From Marinifilum flexuosum (lineage in GTDB: Bacteria; Bacteroidota; Bacteroidia; Bacteroidales; Marinifilaceae), in the NCBI RefSeq assembly GCF_003610555.1, contig NZ_RAPQ01000009.1, positions 744,001-808,000 on the forward strand: a stretch of 64,000 nucleotides of DNA. The letters run 5' to 3'. The notes under the pieces were generated by a model. The model searched no databases, was not told the origin of the DNA, and saw only the letters and a program-made list of their open reading frames with translations. Below, piece by piece: positions 19,601 to 27,106 of the stretch. The translations under genes and the position numbers were made by a program. Numbering within the stretch: the first letter of the stretch is position 1; every line of letters begins with the position of its first letter.

Positions 19601-20070
19601 TTCTCAGGAAATTTAGAGTCTACAGTATAACATACTGCACAATCGGCCATACCTCCAGCAGCTTTCACATACTTAATGGTCGACTTCATATTTTCAATAT
19701 CGTTCAAACAATCGAAAATACGCATAATACCCAATCCTGATTTTACAGCTTGTGTATTAAACTTTTCAATTACTGATTCAGGATATGGACTGTATCCGAA
19801 TAGATTGCGTCCGCGAGATAAGGCCGTAAGTTTGGAAACATCGCCAATCTCTTTCTTAATGGACTCTAAACGGTACCAAGGATCCTCATTCAAATAACGC
19901 ATTACAGAATCAGGTACTGCGCCACCCCATACTTCCATCGCATAAAAGTTCGCCTTTTTATACAAGTGCAAAACTTTCTCTATCTCTGCCTGAGGCATTC
20001 TGGTTGCAAAAAGAGATTGCTGACCATCTCTTAATGTTAGATCTCTAACTAATAATTTCCTCTTTTTCAT
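16630..20070 (-). CDS. tandem-duplicated biotin-dependent carboxyltransferase (pyruvate/oxaloacetate type)
   Basis: The 1146-residue protein is two full carboxyltransferase units in one chain, offset by ~542 residues. Each has the HMGL-type barrel and the PYC/OADA conserved C-terminal domain. Catalytic sets are intact in both: RDLTLRDGQQ with D15 and D557; the lysine that is carboxylated in this family, KDMAG, K197 and K739; metal ligands HxH at H226/H228 and H768/H770. Residues ~1090-1146 are an unrelated charged tail with no biotinyl domain (no MKM) and no biotin carboxylase, so a biotin carrier must come from elsewhere. The family moves CO2 between biotin and pyruvate/oxaloacetate (PycB, OadA, transcarboxylase 5S); which acceptor applies here cannot be told. 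A single unit is the usual ~500-600 residues. Confidence 0.88.
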   Translation of the reverse strand: MKKRKLLVRDLTLRDGQQSLFATRMPQAEIEKVLHLYKKANFYAMEVWGGAVPDSVMRYLNEDPWYRLESIKKEIGDVSKLTALSRGRNLFGYSPYPESVIEKFNTQAVKSGLGIMRIFDCLNDIENMKSTIKYVKAAGGMADCAVCYTVDSKFPEKKEDRDRLTIKNLPDQIFDLEYFVNLAKKLEALGADMISLKDMAGLASPSRAGQIIRRFKEELSIPVDFHSHSTPGYGLASALTAIINGVDVIDTNIMNFAGGSAAPAYELIYLFCQKLGIELDGNPEVVVEINKILKEIRANALAEVDSYKQFPIEFDITKDKLPAEIDQLFDEAIEYAKADKEAELLDACHAIEKYFNFPAPNEMVKKAEIPGGMYTNMLNQLKALGLETLLERVLEVVPVVRLDAGCPPLVTPSSQIVGVQAVNCVIDENSGRPFYTNVSNQFFSLVKGEYGTTPIEIAPEFREKITGKPEREDYDVSNYQAPENPNLPQYGNVKLAVDDKEYMLLELFPLVAKGYLEGKRKDEFEAQRVENRKKITAERAAIKRTRKLKIRDLTLRDGQQSLFATRVPQHEIEKVLPLYKDANFYALEVWGGAIPDSVIRYLNEDPWHRLESIKEVIGDVSHLTALSRGRNLFGYSPYPESVIEGFNKNAVKSGLGIMRIFDCLNDVKNMETTIKYMKEAGGIADCAVCYTVDPKFTNKQRWKALLSGKKLPKKIFDVNYFVNKAKQMEVLGADMITVKDMAGLIPPSLSGKIVKRLKQELNVPIDFHTHCTPGYGLGAVLMAIVNGVDVVDTCMLNFAGGPAAPSFEIIQLFADKLGLDTGVNLDSVVAINKELKGIRERIAEFDSYKMFPLEFDITADYLPKEIDALFDKAIELAKADKEEELLATCHAIEKYFNFPEPNEKVKAAEIPGGMYTNMLAQLKALGLEDLLPTVLEKVPEVRVAAGCPPLVTPSSQIVGVQAVNYVLDVNSGKAPYTNVNNQFFNLVKGEYGETPIEIDPEFRHKICGQSEATDYDVNKYQAPENPVLHELGGVKLAENEKEMLLLELFPTVATPFLKNRKADAYYEKVAVEENEKQRIIEEKKAAYAAIPIEEKYEMLLRGLYSLAGDSKQATGDITQPEEKESKLDIKTKEILTAQKPKSRLVG

Positions 20071-20661
20071 ACCCTGATTTATTGAATTCTTATATCAAAT
20101 TAACTCGAGAGAGAGTTATTTTATCAATCTCAAAATCCACGATTTCTTGATCACTCATCAAAAATAAAAACTATTCTTAAATAAGGAATTATTTCTCTAT
20201 TAAGTCATGCATGTTCTACAATAGCTGATTTTATGGGTATAAACACTCATGTTAAATACTGATATTTTTCCTTAATAATACCAGCCAGAATTCGCAATCG
20301 ATAACGAAAATTGCAATCTTAACTTTGATTTTTTTATTAAAACCTAATAATAACGCATAGCTTGGTAATTTCGAGAGCAGCACGCAACAAATCAAGCTCT
20401 TATTTTAACTCATTTCTAAAGCAGGTGAAAAATACCCATTCCGTTTTTATCGATTTCAGTAAACATGCTCTACAACATACACTTCTTTCTATTCTGAATA
20501 ATAGAAAGAAGCTTAAACAAAGGTTTACAGTTAATAAATCTATCTCAATCTTCTCTTTTAGATATAGTCCGAGCATATTCGTAAAAAGTTGCTTACTTTT
20601 ACGCATTAATTGATAAACCAAAACTTTCCATATCAATTGGAAACTGATTAAAATATAGCTT
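20071..20661. other. 591-bp divergent intergenic region
   Basis: No convincing gene. It holds a 6-bp hairpin TAACTC-GAGAGA-GAGTTA (20101-20118) in the carboxyltransferase leader, a -7-like TATTTTTG on the minus strand (20159-20166), and a 12-bp perfect hairpin at 20482-20511 upstream of the S1-protein gene. A TTACTTTTACGC sequence near 20590-20603 resembles a -7 element for the plus-strand gene. Small open frames here have no family features. Confidence 0.5.
20482..20511. other. 12-bp perfect stem-loop
   Basis: CTTCTTTCTATT, loop CTGAAT, AATAGAAAGAAG. No T-run on either side, so not an intrinsic terminator. It is 151 bp upstream of the GTG at 20662; a leader structure or protein-binding site is possible. 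Confidence 0.45.
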
Positions 20662-21498
20662 GTGAGTATTATAGGACAATATGCAGAATTAAAAGTCGCC
20701 AAATTGGTTGACTTTGGAGTGTTTTTAGAGGGTGAAGATGAAGCTTTAATCTTGCTTCCTAATCAATATGTTCCGCCAAAAACTCAAATTGATGATAAGA
20801 TAAAAGTGTTTATCTACAGAGATTCGGAAGATCGAATTATAGCCACAACGCTAAAACCTAAAGCCATTGTTGGGGAATTTGCTGTTCTAAAAGTAAAATC
20901 GGTAACCAATGTAGGTGCATTTTTAGATTGGGGATTGGCCAAAGATCTGCTTGTTCCGTTTAGCGAGCAAAGAGATAAAATGCAGGTTGATCTTTCGTAC
21001 CTGGTATACATCTATCTGGATAATGCCACAGGTAGAATTGTTGCTACAGCTAAAATTGAAAGAATCCTTCGAGAAAATGAAGTATCATATAAAGAAGGTG
21101 ATGAAGTAGATATTTTAGTTGGAAAAAGAAGTGAATTGGGTTTCCAGGTGTTGATTAATGATGATGCCTTAGGTATGGTGTACAAGAATGAAGTTTTTGG
21201 ACACCTGAAAATTGGAGATCAAAGAAAGGCATATATTAAGAAAATCCGTCCCGATGGCAAGATTGATGTTAGCCTTCAACAACAAGGATATGCAAACGAG
21301 GTTCCTAAATCGGGACAGCAAATACTTGATTTATTAAAAGAAGAAGAAGGATTCATTCCTTTGAATGATAAGAGTTCTCCAGAAGACATTTACTACTCGC
21401 TTAAAATGAGTAAGAAAAATTTTAAAAAGGCAATTGGTCTCTTGTACAAACAAAAGCTAATTACCATTGAGGATACAGGAATTTACCTGGTTCAGTAA
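20662..21498 (+). CDS. CvfB-type S1 RNA-binding protein
   Basis: A 278-residue protein with the CvfB/YitL layout: three S1-like OB domains (~1-65, ~68-135 'VGEFAVLKVKSVTNVGAFLDWG', ~145-210) and a C-terminal winged helix (~220-278, 'DIYYSLKMSKKNFKKAIGLLYK'). It starts at GTG (20662); no in-frame ATG fits the conserved beginning 'IGQYAELKVAKLVDFGVFL'. In Staphylococcus CvfB binds RNA and affects virulence gene expression; in Bacteroidota the role is unestablished. The next gene follows 60 nt later on the same strand but is functionally unrelated. Confidence 0.85.
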   Translation: MSIIGQYAELKVAKLVDFGVFLEGEDEALILLPNQYVPPKTQIDDKIKVFIYRDSEDRIIATTLKPKAIVGEFAVLKVKSVTNVGAFLDWGLAKDLLVPFSEQRDKMQVDLSYLVYIYLDNATGRIVATAKIERILRENEVSYKEGDEVDILVGKRSELGFQVLINDDALGMVYKNEVFGHLKIGDQRKAYIKKIRPDGKIDVSLQQQGYANEVPKSGQQILDLLKEEEGFIPLNDKSSPEDIYYSLKMSKKNFKKAIGLLYKQKLITIEDTGIYLVQ

Positions 21499-21558
21499 GC
21501 AATTAGCACAACTGCTAAATCCTTTAATACAAGATCACTAAAACACAACTAACTAAAC

Positions 21559-23145
21559 ATGAATTATTATATAAGAAATTTATTTCTAGCTATTGTATTG
21601 CTGGTTTCGACAAATACAATGGCACAGGACAAATCGGATTGGCAAAACGGGGTGCCAGAAGGTTGTACCACAGTAACTGTTGGAAAACTAGCCACAATTG
21701 ACGGATCAGTTATCACTTCTCACACAGATGATAGCCACCGAACACGTGCTTGGATGGATGTTACACCTTCGAAGAAGTACAATAAAGGAAGTAAGTTTGC
21801 TTTGTATGAAAGATCGGCATACGATAGTTTAGCAATGCCAACATACCAGCACAAAAAGATAGGAGAAATCGACCAAGTTGAAAAAACTTACCAGTTTTTT
21901 AATACTGCATACCCTTGTATCAACGAAAAGCAATTGGCAATTGGCGAATCTACCTTTGGTGGGCGTGAAGAATTGTTCTCGAAAGAGTGTTTAATCGATT
22001 GTCAGCGCTTACAACAATTAATGCTTGAGAGATGCACAACTGCAAGAGAAGCAATTCAATTAGCTGATGAACTATTAATAAAATATGGTTGGAGAGATTA
22101 CGGAGAATGTTTGACCATTGCCGATAAAAAAGAAGTTTGGCATTTTGAAGTTGTAGGTCCTGGTAAAGGAAAAGTAGGTGCAGTTTGGGTTGCTCAGCGC
22201 GTACCTGACAATCACATTTCTGTAAATGCAAATGCAAGTACCATTAAAGAAATCAATCTAGAAGATAAAGAGCATTTTATGGCATCGAAAAACATTTATT
22301 CGGTTGCCAAAGAAAATGGTTGGTGGAAAGAGGGTGACGTTTTCAAATGGAACTATGCTTACGCTCCTAAAAGCCGCCTATCATTAGCTTCTCGCAGAAG
22401 AGAGTGGAGAGTACTTTCAATGGCTGCTCCTTCTTTAAAGCTAGATGCCAACGATAAAGATTATCCATTCTCTGTTCAACCAGATGAAAAAATTACAATG
22501 GATAAGTTGGTAGAAATATTTAAGGATTACTACGAAGGAACTCCATACAACTTTGTGAAAAACATTAAGCAAGCAGATAAGGATGGCAAAGAAGAACTTT
22601 CTCCATTTGCGAATCCTTTTATGCCTTATGATATGAACCGTTTATTCAGAGTTAACGGTGGTTGGGGCGAACTTGGCGAAAGAACCATTGCTCGCTGGTA
22701 TACCATGTATGCAACCATTATTCAGTGTAGAGATTGGTTACCTGATGAAGTTGGGGGAATTGTTTGGTTGGCACAAGATAATGTTGCAACATCCATTTAC
22801 ATTCCTGTTTATGCTGGAACTACAGATTTGGCTGAATCCTACAAAGTAAAAGCTCGCAGAACAGGGTACACTCGAAAATCGGCATGGTGGGCCTTTAATC
22901 GTTTAGGTACATTAACCGCTCAACGCTGGGGAGATATGAGACATGATGTTGATACAGTTTTTGTTCCTCTACAGAAACAATATTTCGAAGAACAAGCTAA
23001 TATCGACAAAGAGGTAGCTAAAATGAGTAAGAAAAAACGCAAGGAGTTTTTAACCAAAAGAAGTATCCAATTGGGTAACGAAGTGGTAGACAAAGCATGG
23101 GAAATAGGCGATGGACTTTGGACCAAATACGATGAAAAATTCTAA
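21559..23145 (+). CDS. secreted C69-family dipeptidase
   Basis: A 528-residue peptidase of family C69 (N-terminal nucleophile hydrolases; PepD type). Signal peptide ~1-22 (ends TMAQ); the probable nucleophile is C36 in 'PEGCTTVTVGKLATIDGSVITSHTDD', 13 residues after the expected signal cleavage. Further family motifs: 'AIGESTFGGREE', 'AREAIQLADELLIKYGW', 'NHISVNANAST' and 'YMDRLF'-like 'YDMNRLFRVNGGWGE'. It probably releases dipeptides in the periplasm. It runs alone between spacers of 60 and 139 bp and is followed by a terminator. Confidence 0.9.
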   Translation: MNYYIRNLFLAIVLLVSTNTMAQDKSDWQNGVPEGCTTVTVGKLATIDGSVITSHTDDSHRTRAWMDVTPSKKYNKGSKFALYERSAYDSLAMPTYQHKKIGEIDQVEKTYQFFNTAYPCINEKQLAIGESTFGGREELFSKECLIDCQRLQQLMLERCTTAREAIQLADELLIKYGWRDYGECLTIADKKEVWHFEVVGPGKGKVGAVWVAQRVPDNHISVNANASTIKEINLEDKEHFMASKNIYSVAKENGWWKEGDVFKWNYAYAPKSRLSLASRRREWRVLSMAAPSLKLDANDKDYPFSVQPDEKITMDKLVEIFKDYYEGTPYNFVKNIKQADKDGKEELSPFANPFMPYDMNRLFRVNGGWGELGERTIARWYTMYATIIQCRDWLPDEVGGIVWLAQDNVATSIYIPVYAGTTDLAESYKVKARRTGYTRKSAWWAFNRLGTLTAQRWGDMRHDVDTVFVPLQKQYFEEQANIDKEVAKMSKKKRKEFLTKRSIQLGNEVVDKAWEIGDGLWTKYDEKF

Positions 23146-23169
23146 TAATCCCTATTAGTATAAAATAAA

Positions 23170-23206
23170 AAAGGCCTTGGTAATAATCTATCAAGGCCTT
23201 TACTTT
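23170..23206 (+). terminator. terminator of the C69 dipeptidase gene
   Basis: AAAGGCCTTG pairs with CAAGGCCTTT around a 14-nt loop, followed by a short T-rich ACTTTT. It starts 24 nt after the stop. Confidence 0.7.
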
Positions 23207-23284
23207 TAAATTAATTTGTTAAATAACTATTCATTTACTAAATTTACTTAATATTCATTTTTATGACCTCTTACTTCAAACTTT

Positions 23285-25300
23285 TTGCACAATAAATTGA
23301 ATCAGAAAAAAAAATCAGATATTGCCCCTAAAGATATTACCAAGAGCTTTTTCGTTTCTCTTATTATCATCATTGTAATTTTTACAACTTCTTTTTGGTT
23401 CATCTATAATCGCCAAATTAATCAGATCAATCAAGAACATTTAGAGCAAATAGAGAGTCAAATAATACAAGCTAAAAAAGATTATTTAAAAACTGCTGTA
23501 GACAGAACCATTGTTGAAATCAAACAAATAGAAGAGTTTTTCAGTAATAAATTTCCTAGTGATTCAGCCTATGTCAGAAGCCAGGTAAAAAAATACATCA
23601 AAAATCACATCAGGCAAAATACCTTGGTTGATTCCGGATACATTTGGATCAATAAAATAATTAACTACGAAGGTGGTGATGATTATGCTATTCGAGAGGT
23701 TCACCCAAACCTGCCTGAAACCGAAGGTCAATTTCTTTCAACCCATACTACCGATATTAAAGGAAATACACCTTACTTAACAGAATTACAAGGTGTAAAA
23801 AAGTATGGAGAATTGTTTTTTACATACTGGTTTAAAGAATTCAAAACAGACCAAATTTCGCAAAAACTAAGCTACGCCAAGCTATATAAGAAGTATGATT
23901 GGATTGTTGCTACAGGAATCTATTTAAATGATATTGATACACTAATTGAAAATGAGTTAAAACATGATGAGCTCCTTGGACATAAAAGAAATAACTTAAC
24001 TCTTGTTTTAATTGGTCTTACCCTTCTGATTACATTATTAATTGCTCTTTTTTATAAAAAACATCTAACCAAAACCTTTCGTTTTTATACAAGTGAGGTT
24101 GAAAAAAGAGAAAACAAACTACAAGAAATTAATGACTCTCTTGAGCAAGTTATAGCAAAAAGAACCTATCAGTTATCCGAAAGCGAAAAAAGATACAAAG
24201 CCATCTTTAGAAACAATCAATCTATTATGATGCTTATCGATCCAACAAACGGACAGATTACTGATGCTAATTCTGCTGCAGTAAAATTTTATGGCTATGA
24301 TTACAAAACACTAACATCAATGTCAATTGGCAAAATTAATACTTTGCCTACTGAATATCTAAGTAAAGCAATCCAATCAACTGCGAAAACAAGTTCTGTA
24401 TATATTTTTAAACACAAACTGGCAAGCGGCGAAATTAGGGATGTTGAAGTATATTCTGAAGCAATGGTATTTGAAGAAAAGAAACTTCTCTTTTCAATTA
24501 TTCATGACATATCAGAACTACGTAAAACCAAACAGGAACTGGTAATTGCCCGAAAAAAAGCGGAAGAAAGTGATCAACTAAAAACAGCCTTTCTTGCGAA
24601 TATGAGCCATGAAATAAGAACTCCTTTGAATTCCATTCTTGGTTTTACAGATTTAATTTCAACTCCAGATATTAGTGCAAAACAACAAGAACTTTATTCA
24701 AAAATTATAAATAGCTCGGGGGAACAATTACTAAGAATCATTGATGATATTATCGATATTTCACACATCGAATCCAATCAGTTAAAGGTATCGTTTGAAA
24801 GTGTATCAGTAAATGACCTAATCAAAGAAATAGCAAGTGTATTCAGAAACACACTAGATTCAAAGCCTGAAAATTCGGTTGAATCACATATATATATTCC
24901 GGATGAATCAAAAGATTATATTATCGAAACGGATACACTAAGATTTACTCAAATCTGTAACAATTTATTAGGTAATGCATTAAAATTTACCGATGAAGGA
25001 CAGATAGAATTCGGTTACAAAACAAAATACGACGAATTAGAATTCTACGTTAAGGACACGGGCTGCGGAATTCCAAAAGATCAACTCAACTTGATATTTG
25101 AAAGGTTCGCTCAGGTTACTCGTAATGAATACCGCGAAGGTAATGGTCTTGGTTTAAGTATTACCAAAGGTTTGGTGCACCTACTTGGTGGAACAATGAG
25201 CCTAAAATCTGAAATAGATCAAGGCTCTACATTCTTTTTCACCATTCCATTCACAGGTGTTATTCAAGTAAAGGTGAGCAAGTCAAAAGAGTTGAATTAA
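23285..25300 (+). CDS. Cache-PAS sensor histidine kinase, non-ATG start
   Basis: A 671-residue kinase: TM1 (~22-43), extracytoplasmic single Cache domain (~44-230, 'SGYIWINKI', 'VHPNLPETEGQ', 'YDWIVATGIYLNDID'), TM2 (~236-258), coiled coil, PAS (~300-425), HisKA with H442 (SHEIRTPLNS) and HATPase (N box NNLLGNALKF, G1 DTGCGIP, G2 GNGLGLS). There is no receiver or output domain, so a separate regulator is needed. The frame has no ATG before the PAS region; a stop lies at 23264-23266, so TTG at 23285 (or TTG at 23297) is the only sensible start. The end overlaps the convergent ABC-F gene by 4 nt. The ligand is probably a small organic acid, as in many single-Cache kinases (inference). Confidence 0.85.
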   Translation: MHNKLNQKKKSDIAPKDITKSFFVSLIIIIVIFTTSFWFIYNRQINQINQEHLEQIESQIIQAKKDYLKTAVDRTIVEIKQIEEFFSNKFPSDSAYVRSQVKKYIKNHIRQNTLVDSGYIWINKIINYEGGDDYAIREVHPNLPETEGQFLSTHTTDIKGNTPYLTELQGVKKYGELFFTYWFKEFKTDQISQKLSYAKLYKKYDWIVATGIYLNDIDTLIENELKHDELLGHKRNNLTLVLIGLTLLITLLIALFYKKHLTKTFRFYTSEVEKRENKLQEINDSLEQVIAKRTYQLSESEKRYKAIFRNNQSIMMLIDPTNGQITDANSAAVKFYGYDYKTLTSMSIGKINTLPTEYLSKAIQSTAKTSSVYIFKHKLASGEIRDVEVYSEAMVFEEKKLLFSIIHDISELRKTKQELVIARKKAEESDQLKTAFLANMSHEIRTPLNSILGFTDLISTPDISAKQQELYSKIINSSGEQLLRIIDDIIDISHIESNQLKVSFESVSVNDLIKEIASVFRNTLDSKPENSVESHIYIPDESKDYIIETDTLRFTQICNNLLGNALKFTDEGQIEFGYKTKYDELEFYVKDTGCGIPKDQLNLIFERFAQVTRNEYREGNGLGLSITKGLVHLLGGTMSLKSEIDQGSTFFFTIPFTGVIQVKVSKSKELN

Positions 25301-26934
25301 TTCTTACGCTCCAACTCTCTTAAATTCTCCATTTTCTTAGTCGATAAGTAAGAGTTGATATCTCCCAAGTGCTCTTTTACTTTTTGGTTGCCAAATTCAT
25401 ATACCTTATCCACCAAGCAATCAAGGAAATCACGATCGTGAGATACAACAATTAAGGTCCCATCAAAATCTTTCAATGCCGATTTTAGAATATCTTTGGT
25501 CTTCATATCTAAATGGTTGGTAGGCTCATCCAGAATTAACAAGTTCACTGGCTCAAGCAACAGTTTAATCATTGCCAAACGAGTTTTTTCTCCCCCCGAA
25601 AGTACTTTTACCTTTTTGGTTGAATTATCGCCACCAAACATGAACGCACCCAATAAATCCTTAATTTTTGTTCTGATATCTCCTACGGCTACATGATCAA
25701 TAGTTTGAAAAACAGTTAAATCCTCATCCATTAATGATGCCTGATTCTGAGCAAAATATCCAATCATAGCATTGTGCCCTAAAGTTAAGGTTCCTCCATG
25801 ATCAATCTCCTGCATAATGGCTTTAACCAACGTTGATTTCCCTTCACCATTTCTACCAACAAAAGCAACCTTCTCACCTCTTTCCAATGTAAAATTCACA
25901 TTTTCAAATACCAAATGCTCATCGTAGACTTTGCTAACCTCTTCCATAATTACCGGATAGTTTCCTGAACGAGGCGAAGGTGGAAATTTCAATCTCAATG
26001 CGGAAGTATCTTCCTCATCCACTTCTACAATCTCAAGTTTTTCCAACATCTTAACTCGCGATTGCACCTGCAAGGTTTTAGAATAAGTTCCCTTGAATCG
26101 TTCAATAAAAGCTTTGTTCTCAGCAATCATTTTCTGTTGCTCATCGTAAGCCTTTTGCTGATGTGCTCTTCTATCCTTTCTTAATTCCAGGTACTCCGAA
26201 TAAGAAGCCTTGTAATCGTAAATACGCCCCATTGTAATTTCAATGGTTCTCGAAGTAATTCGATCGACAAAAGCACGGTCGTGAGAAATTACCATAACCG
26301 CTTTTCCCGAGTTAATCAGAAAATCTTCCAACCATTGAATCGATTCAATATCCAGGTGGTTGGTAGGCTCATCCAAAAGAATCAAATCAGGCTTTTTCAG
26401 AAGAATCTTTGCCAATTCAATTCTCATTCTCCAACCGCCACTAAACTCACTGGTTGGGCGAGTAAAATCATCTCGCTCAAAACCTAGTCCGATTAGTGTT
26501 TTTTCTACCTCCGAATCGTAATTGGTTTCTTCGATGGAATAGAATTTCTCACTTAAAGTAGATACATCTTCAATCAGCTTGTAATAGCTCTCCGATTCGA
26601 AATCAGTTCTTGAAGCCAACTCAGCATTCATCTCTTCAATCTGCTTCTCCATTTCGAAAATATGAGCAAAAGCCTGAGCAGTTTCTTCAAAAACAGTTCT
26701 GGTATTCGTTGTCATTAAGTGCTGAGGAAGGTATGCAATGGTCTTATCCTTTGGTGTCGAAATACGACCACGAGTTGGTGTATCAACTCCTGCAATAATT
26801 TTAAGAAGTGTAGATTTTCCCGCTCCATTTTTTCCCATTAGAGCAATTCTATCCTTCTCATTAATTACAAATGAAATATCTTTAAACAAGCTTGTTCCGC
26901 CAAACTCAACAGCTAATGAATCTACAGTAATCAT
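25297..26934 (-). CDS. ABC-F family ATPase
   Basis: A 545-residue protein with two ATP-binding cassettes and no membrane segment: Walker A GKNGAGKST and GRNGEGKST, signatures FSGGWRMRIELAKILL and LSGGEKTRLAMIKLLL, Walker B LILLDEPTNHLD and LLILDEPTNHLD. The linker (~240-320) has the charged helical hairpin ('RKDRRAHQQKAYDEQQKMIAENKAF') typical of ribosome-acting ABC-F proteins (YbiT/Uup-like). Likely role: translation factor on stalled ribosomes; antibiotic protection cannot be claimed. A textbook promoter precedes it (26957-26986), leaving a short leader. Confidence 0.9.
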   Translation of the reverse strand: MITVDSLAVEFGGTSLFKDISFVINEKDRIALMGKNGAGKSTLLKIIAGVDTPTRGRISTPKDKTIAYLPQHLMTTNTRTVFEETAQAFAHIFEMEKQIEEMNAELASRTDFESESYYKLIEDVSTLSEKFYSIEETNYDSEVEKTLIGLGFERDDFTRPTSEFSGGWRMRIELAKILLKKPDLILLDEPTNHLDIESIQWLEDFLINSGKAVMVISHDRAFVDRITSRTIEITMGRIYDYKASYSEYLELRKDRRAHQQKAYDEQQKMIAENKAFIERFKGTYSKTLQVQSRVKMLEKLEIVEVDEEDTSALRLKFPPSPRSGNYPVIMEEVSKVYDEHLVFENVNFTLERGEKVAFVGRNGEGKSTLVKAIMQEIDHGGTLTLGHNAMIGYFAQNQASLMDEDLTVFQTIDHVAVGDIRTKIKDLLGAFMFGGDNSTKKVKVLSGGEKTRLAMIKLLLEPVNLLILDEPTNHLDMKTKDILKSALKDFDGTLIVVSHDRDFLDCLVDKVYEFGNQKVKEHLGDINSYLSTKKMENLRELERKN

Positions 26935-26956
26935 CTTTTTGGTTTAATTTAAGCCG

Positions 26957-26986
26957 CAAAGATAATTATACCATTTACATATCAAA
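26957..26986 (-). promoter_or_regulatory. Bacteroidota-type promoter of the ABC-F gene
   Basis: On the minus strand: -33 TTTG (26986-26983), 18-nt spacer, -7 TATCTTTG (26964-26957), which is the full consensus TTTG/TAnnTTTG. The start codon is 22 nt downstream of the -7 box. Confidence 0.65.
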
Positions 26987-26999
26987 ACATCTTCAATTT

Positions 27000-27091
27000 G
27001 AGCATACCCTTGCTCTCGGTAGGAGCACACCTCTGCTCTCGATGGGAGCATACCCCTGCTCTCGGCGGTAGCATGCCTCTGCTTAAATCGA
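27000..27091. repeat. 23-bp hairpin minisatellite (array C)
   Basis: Four consecutive 23-bp units (27000, 27023, 27046, 27069). Each of the first three contains GAGCA, a 6-nt loop and TGCTC, then TCG and a variable GGNNG end, so every unit can fold a 5-bp hairpin. The array starts 15 nt past the citrate synthase stop (minus strand) and ends 13 bp from the ABC-F -33 element. No canonical terminator exists here, so the array itself may end or protect the citrate synthase mRNA. Confidence 0.75.
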
Positions 27092-27106
27092 TAAACAGAA
27101 ATCAAT

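Noticed and set aside
16630-20070. Complete pyruvate carboxylase
   Set aside because: No biotin carboxylase or biotinyl domain; only two carboxyltransferase units.
20400-20702. 100-residue minus-strand gene upstream of the CvfB-type gene
   Set aside because: Overlaps the conserved start of that gene, no family features, composition of non-coding DNA.
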